Position numbers and translations under genes: made by a program. A stretch of DNA of 64,000 bases from contig NZ_AVCJ01000002.1 in NCBI RefSeq assembly GCF_000743535.1, positions 1-64,000 of the forward strand, read 5' to 3'. Positions 59,821 to 64,000 of this stretch are shown here, in pieces (within the stretch, counting starts at the first letter, position 1; every line of letters begins with the position of its first letter). Below the pieces are notes generated by a model that ran no database searches, was not told where the DNA came from, and worked only from the letters and a program-made list of their open reading frames with translations. The stretch comes from Arenimonas donghaensis DSM 18148 = HO3-R19 (lineage in GTDB: Bacteria; Pseudomonadota; Gammaproteobacteria; Xanthomonadales; Xanthomonadaceae).

Positions 59821-61578
59821 TCAGCCGGCAGCGGACGCGCACAGGGGCCTTATCTTCGCCACCTCGCGCGCGGGGCCGGCGAAATCGATCGAAGCCAGGC
59901 GCCCGTCGTCGGCAAAGCTGTACCAGGCCACCCCGTTCGGGAACAGCGCCACGGTGATCCCGCCGAACCCCGAAAGGAAGGGCACCCACAGGGGCTCCTT
60001 GCAGCCCAACTGCGCACCCAGCTCGCGCGCCCAGACACCATGCTGGTAACGATAGTTTTCCAGGTGCGCCGCCTGCAGGCCGCCCGCCCCGGGCACCCGC
60101 TGCATGGCTTCGTCCAGCAGCCTTGCATCGAGCACCGGTCCTGCGCCGGCATCACCGCGCGCCTGGCCCAGGAAACGCGCCAGCTTTGCCACGTCGTCCG
60201 CGCGCAGGAACTGCCCCCAGCCGAAAAACGGCTGGGCGGCCGGGTCCTCGGTGCGCCGCGTGTAACGCGCCGTCTGGCTCAGGCCCAGGGGTTCGAAGAC
60301 GTCCGGTAGCAGCACGTCGTCGAAGACGTCGCGCGCCGAGCCGGCCGTTCGCTTCGCCAGCGCCTGGTCCAGGGCGGCGCCGAGCAGGTACGTGTCGCTG
60401 GTGTGGTAGACCCAGCGCCGGCCGGGTGCCTCGCGCCGGGCGTAGGCCTCGCAGGCGAACGCCAGCTTCAGCGCGTGCGTGCGCGCGCCGAAGAAGGCCG
60501 CCACCTTGCCGGCGTCCTCGTCGGCCATGTAGGCCGGGTCGTCGTAGTGGCCAGTGGCCATGTCCAGCAGGTCGACCAGGCGCACGCCGGCCCAGGCGTC
60601 CGACCGGCATCCCGACCCCTCGGACAGCGCACGCAGCGGCGTCGAAGCCAGGCCGGGATAGCGTTTCTCAAGCCGCATCAGCGCCACCGCCGCCACCGCT
60701 GTCTTGGCGACCGAAAACGAGGGCAACGTCAGCCGGTCGCAGGCCGGGTAGGGCCCCAGGCGGGTGTCGCAGCCGCTGGTGAAGTGCACGCCATCGACCA
60801 CCAGCCCGTGGCGCGTGCGCGCCCGGTCGTCGCCGATCGCGAGCGCGGCGACGTCTACCGCCGGCCAGCGCTGCGAGACCGCCTGCAGTGGCTGGGTCGG
60901 CAAGCGGCGGTCGCGCTCGGCGGCCGCTGCGTCGGCGATAGCGGCGTGGTTTGCGGCTCGGCCGGGCGTGAAGCGGGCCGGCAACAGTCCCCACAGATCC
61001 ATCTGCAGGTACTGGCAGGTTTCGCCGCCCACCTGCACGGCCACGGGCGACACCACGCCGCCATCGCCGACCAGGAACATCAGCATGCCGTTGTGCGTGC
61101 AGTTGGCGTTGCGTTGCACCAGCGCGAAAGGCAGCGCCACGCGCGTGCGCCCGCCGTCGCCGGGTTCGGACCAGGCTTGGCCGGGTTCGAACAGCCACTG
61201 CCACCAGCCATGCTTGCCGGCCATCGGGCCGCGCTGCGCGGGCAGCACGTGCACGCCGTCGTGCACCAGGTCCAGCACCAGGTCGTCCGGCAGGCTGCGC
61301 GCCAGGGCACGTTCCGGGCGGCTCACGAAATCCGGATCGGCGACATGCGTCCGGCTTCTTACCGGCCCGCCGAAACGCAGCTGCCCCGAAACGTCGTGTC
61401 GTGCAGGCCCTGCGTCGGCGGAGGGTGCGAACGCGTCCATGGGGACGGGGGTGCGCAGCGATCGTTTCCCGAACTGGTCGGCGGACAGGCTGTCGCGCGC
61501 CGAGGCGACGGCGGCGAGTGCCATCAGGAAACCCGCAAGCAAGGTCCGCGACGTGCCGCCGAAGGCACGCCGGCTCAC
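59821..61578 (-). CDS. Secreted beta-lactamase-family serine hydrolase
   Basis: 585 residues from a GTG at 61578 that overlaps the MFS stop (GTGA); signal peptide VSRRAFGGTSRTLLAGFLMA continuing LAAVASA. An N-terminal domain of about 220 residues contains a Cys pair (NANCTHNG, GETCQYL) and is not recognised. The C-terminal domain is class C beta-lactamase/esterase-like: SxxK in LPSFSVAKTAVAAV, the second motif as YHTSDTYLLG (Tyr-His-Thr in place of Tyr-x-Asn), and GGITVALFPNG near the end. It probably cleaves an ester or amide in the periplasm; the substrate is unknown. Confidence 0.85.
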   Translation of the reverse strand: MSRRAFGGTSRTLLAGFLMALAAVASARDSLSADQFGKRSLRTPVPMDAFAPSADAGPARHDVSGQLRFGGPVRSRTHVADPDFVSRPERALARSLPDDLVLDLVHDGVHVLPAQRGPMAGKHGWWQWLFEPGQAWSEPGDGGRTRVALPFALVQRNANCTHNGMLMFLVGDGGVVSPVAVQVGGETCQYLQMDLWGLLPARFTPGRAANHAAIADAAAAERDRRLPTQPLQAVSQRWPAVDVAALAIGDDRARTRHGLVVDGVHFTSGCDTRLGPYPACDRLTLPSFSVAKTAVAAVALMRLEKRYPGLASTPLRALSEGSGCRSDAWAGVRLVDLLDMATGHYDDPAYMADEDAGKVAAFFGARTHALKLAFACEAYARREAPGRRWVYHTSDTYLLGAALDQALAKRTAGSARDVFDDVLLPDVFEPLGLSQTARYTRRTEDPAAQPFFGWGQFLRADDVAKLARFLGQARGDAGAGPVLDARLLDEAMQRVPGAGGLQAAHLENYRYQHGVWARELGAQLGCKEPLWVPFLSGFGGITVALFPNGVAWYSFADDGRLASIDFAGPAREVAKIRPLCASAAG

Positions 61579-62762
61579 GCCAGCGCCCTCTCCGCGGCGT
61601 CCACCCGCCGCGCCGCGACCAGCGCCACCGCGCCGGCCGCCAGCAGCACCAGCACGGCCAGCGATACCAGGGCGCCGAAATCGCCGCCACGCAGCACCCA
61701 GCCCGCCAGCAAGGGGCCGCTGGCCAGCCCTGCCTTGGAAACGAAGCCACCGAGCGTGGCCAGGCGCCCGCTCACGTCCAGGCGCGACAGCATGCCGAAC
61801 AGGTAGGGCACCACGAACGACCAGGTGATGGCCGTGCCGACGTTGGCCGCGAAATACACCCAGGGCATCTGGCTCCAGCGGAAGGCGGCAGTGCCGACCA
61901 GGGTCAGGGCCAGCGCCAGCAGCAAGGGCCGGAACCGGCCCCAGCGCGTGCCCATCATGATCACCGCGACGGCGCCACCCGCACCGATCCAGGTGGCCCA
62001 GCCCAGCGCCTGGCCGATGAAGTCGCGCGCCAGCGAAGCATCTTCGCCAAGCCGGATGATGAAGGCGCCCAGGGCCATGTTGCCCCCCTGGAACAGGAAC
62101 AGCGCAAGCAGGGTCAGTGCTGCCGTCGCCCGGCTGTACACCACCGCGGCCACCACCTCGCCCAGGGCCGGCCGACCGCCGGCTTCGATGCGCCGGGGGA
62201 TCGCAAGCATGGCCAGCAGGGCCAGCGCACCCAGCCCGGCCAGCACCACGAACAGGATCCGGGCGCCATACAAGGGCACCAACGAAGGCAGGAACATCAC
62301 GCCCAGGCCGCCGAGCCCGAACTGCACCGCCAGCAGCATGCCGAAGGCGCGGTCCGGCGACTGGGTGCGCGCCATCACCGAATACGCCACGCCCACCGAC
62401 AAGCCGCCGACCACGCCGTGCATCGCACGCACCACCAGCAGCGTGGTCGGGTCGGTGACGGCGATCGACGCCAGGTCGATGCCCACCAGCAAGGTCAACA
62501 GGCTGGCCAGCGTCGGCCGCCAGCGCCAGCGCCGCACCACGAACACCGCGAGCAGGCTGCCGGCGCTGGCGCCGTAGATGTTCGCAGCACCCACGCTGCC
62601 CGCCTGCGGGTTGCTGAAACCCAGGCCGGTGACCAGGCCATCGACGATCGCGGACATGATGTTGACGTAGAAAAATCCCGCCGTGGCCAGCAACGCCAGC
62701 AGGGCATACAGCCACAGACTGTCACGGGCGGGATGGGAAACCGGTTGTGCGGCGGCGGTCAT
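61575..62762 (-). CDS. Major facilitator superfamily transporter
   Basis: 395 residues, about twelve membrane helices (LYALLALLATAGFFYVNIMSAIVDGL opens the first). A conserved RAMHGVVGGLSVGVAYSV segment fits helix 4. ATG 62762 overlaps the sulfotransferase stop (ATGA) and its stop overlaps the hydrolase start. Direction and substrate of transport cannot be told. Confidence 0.88.
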   Translation of the reverse strand: MTAAAQPVSHPARDSLWLYALLALLATAGFFYVNIMSAIVDGLVTGLGFSNPQAGSVGAANIYGASAGSLLAVFVVRRWRWRPTLASLLTLLVGIDLASIAVTDPTTLLVVRAMHGVVGGLSVGVAYSVMARTQSPDRAFGMLLAVQFGLGGLGVMFLPSLVPLYGARILFVVLAGLGALALLAMLAIPRRIEAGGRPALGEVVAAVVYSRATAALTLLALFLFQGGNMALGAFIIRLGEDASLARDFIGQALGWATWIGAGGAVAVIMMGTRWGRFRPLLLALALTLVGTAAFRWSQMPWVYFAANVGTAITWSFVVPYLFGMLSRLDVSGRLATLGGFVSKAGLASGPLLAGWVLRGGDFGALVSLAVLVLLAAGAVALVAARRVDAAERALA

Positions 62763-64000
62763 GCGCGCTCCCAGGGGCGTGCGTCCACGTCCACGCCTGC
62801 CGCGGAGAATCGCGACTGCAGCGGCGCCAGGGCCTGCGCGTGCCGCCGCCAGGCCCCTACCGACGAGGAATAAACGGGCTGCCGGATTTGCGCGGCGCTG
62901 GCCGTCAGCGACGGCTCGGGATTGCGCTCCGGCGCCAGGCAGGCCGGATCCCATTGCAGGCCAAGGAATTCGATCAGTGCCCGGCTGGTGCTTTCCTGCC
63001 GTGCCACCAGGCCCTCGTAGTGCAGTTCGTGCAGGCAGTGGGCGGGAAGCCAGCGTCGCCAGTGCGCCATCAGCCGGTCGTAGGCGAGCCAATAGCGACC
63101 GAGGTCATCGAGGTCGTAGGAGAACGGGTAGGCCATGCGGAACAGCGTCTTGTACATCGCGTAGCAGGCATCCATCGGGTGGCGGCGCACATGCACGATG
63201 CGCGCGCCGGGAAGGGCCCTGGCAACTAGGCCCAGGTAAAGGAAGTTGATCGGCGTCTTGTCGACCTCGCGGGCGGCGCTGGCCTGCGGCAACTGCGACA
63301 GGTAGTCGCGGCCGAAGGCATCCAGGTCCATCGCGGCCGCCTGTCGCACCCGCGACTGCTTGTCGGTCGCCGGCCCGGTGCCGCGCATCAGCGCCATCGC
63401 CAGGTCGCTGGTTTCGCCGCGGCTGTGCACCGCCGGATGCGAGCTGATGATCCGGTCCACCAGCGTCGTGCCGCTGCGCGGGAGCCCGACCACGAACACC
63501 GGCCGGGCGTCGGCGTTGCCCGCCGCCGGTCGCGCGAAGAAGTCCGCGTCGAAATGCCGGGCGATCGCCGCCAGCGTTTCCTCGTCGTCCTGGACCCGGT
63601 AGGCAAGCCCGGCCCGCCGCGCATCCGCGCCCCGGCGCAGCGCCTGGAAACACTGCTCGTGCCGGCCAAGGTCCTCGAGTTCCTTGGCCAGCGCGTAGTT
63701 GAGCGCCACGGTTTCCTGCGGCCGGCGGTCCGGGCGGGAAAGCCGCGCCTGCAGTGCTGCCACGTGGTTGCGTTCCGGGGTCTGGCGCCGGAGCGTGGCG
63801 CGGTTGTACCAGGCGTCGGCGTCGGTGGGCGCCCGTTCGATCACCCGGTCGAGCACGGCTTCGGCTTCGTCCATGCGGCCCAGCGCGATCAGGCTGGTGG
63901 ACAGGTTGTAGAGAATCGCCGGATGCTCCGGTTCGCGCGCCACGCAGGTCTCGTGGCAGGCCAGGGCCTGCGCGTGCCGGCCCAGCTGCGTGTATCGCTG
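62759..64000 (-). CDS. TPR-sulfotransferase (5' partial)
   Basis: The reading frame is still open at 64000 (read from the edge: QRYTQLGRHAQALACHET), so the start is outside the window; 413 residues are visible. N-terminal TPR-like helices (ILYNLSTSLIALGRMDEAEAVLDR) are followed by a sulfotransferase domain with the PAPS 5'-phosphate loop GLPRSGTTLVDRIISSHP and the 3'-phosphate segment VHVRRHPMDACYAMYK. The family transfers sulfate from PAPS to protein or carbohydrate acceptors. It is first in the visible coupled operon with the MFS and hydrolase genes. Confidence 0.9.
   Translation of the reverse strand, partial: QRYTQLGRHAQALACHETCVAREPEHPAILYNLSTSLIALGRMDEAEAVLDRVIERAPTDADAWYNRATLRRQTPERNHVAALQARLSRPDRRPQETVALNYALAKELEDLGRHEQCFQALRRGADARRAGLAYRVQDDEETLAAIARHFDADFFARPAAGNADARPVFVVGLPRSGTTLVDRIISSHPAVHSRGETSDLAMALMRGTGPATDKQSRVRQAAAMDLDAFGRDYLSQLPQASAAREVDKTPINFLYLGLVARALPGARIVHVRRHPMDACYAMYKTLFRMAYPFSYDLDDLGRYWLAYDRLMAHWRRWLPAHCLHELHYEGLVARQESTSRALIEFLGLQWDPACLAPERNPEPSLTASAAQIRQPVYSSSVGAWRRHAQALAPLQSRFSAAGVDVDARPWERA

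Noticed and set aside
59821-62715. Single 964-residue minus-strand protein joining the hydrolase to the MFS region
   Set aside because: The upper part is out of frame with the MFS protein. A GTG at 61578 overlapping the MFS stop and followed by a signal peptide gives the true hydrolase.

Overview
The window is GC-rich DNA from a gammaproteobacterium, most likely of the order Xanthomonadales (Lysobacterales). I infer this from the conserved blocks topA, RDD protein, smg, dprA, LysM protein, def-fmt-rsmB and trkAH, from an RpoH and RpoD of the gammaproteobacterial type, and from a secreted Lys-C-like protease of the Lysobacter type. No database was consulted, so the assignment is inference from gene content.

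Layout. 1-18537: three tightly coupled genes for very large envelope or surface proteins. The first is a fragment of a giant protein built from 23 complete, in-phase 339-bp repeats and ending in two OmpA-like domains. The second is a large outer-membrane beta-barrel protein. The third is a secreted glycine-rich DUF11-type protein. 18538-19636: rpoH, preceded by a perfect CIRCE operator, a second perfect palindrome and a possible sigma-32 promoter. 19604-25526: ndh, a divergent LuxR-type regulator and MASE1 histidine kinase, and priA. 25527-25977: a gene-free stretch with two perfect DnaA boxes. 25978-35556: an HTH/DUF3106 membrane protein, a DUF3667 protein, a MATE exporter, SppA, a small lipoprotein, an SDR enzyme, a DUF4124 protein and an amidohydrolase. 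35624-37390: a Lys-C-like secreted protease.

37474-44241 (minus strand): topA, a GYF/RDD/pilin fusion, smg, dprA and a LysM protein. 44380-51752 (plus strand): def, fmt, rsmB, a PMT-family glycosyltransferase, trkA and trkH. 51727-54654 (minus strand): two overlapping PH-domain membrane proteins and a lipid A-type acyltransferase. 54742-57131: dtd and rpoD. 57195-58442: a diguanylate cyclase with an unusual membrane domain. 58588-58902: a tRNA-Ile(CAU) gene split in its anticodon loop by a 242-nt group I intron. 59160-59814: a host-attachment-family protein and a small Fur-controlled hemP. 59821-64000 (minus strand): a translationally coupled operon of a serine hydrolase, an MFS transporter and a TPR-sulfotransferase that runs off the window.

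The observations most worth follow-up are the intron-split tRNA, the CIRCE operator in front of rpoH (linking HrcA to the sigma-32 regulon), and the three-gene giant-repeat envelope system, in which every repeat carries an EF-hand-like calcium loop and a cysteine pair. Two copies of a palindromic REP-like element (33288 and 47139) lie in intergenic gaps. I see no insertion sequence, prophage or CRISPR array.
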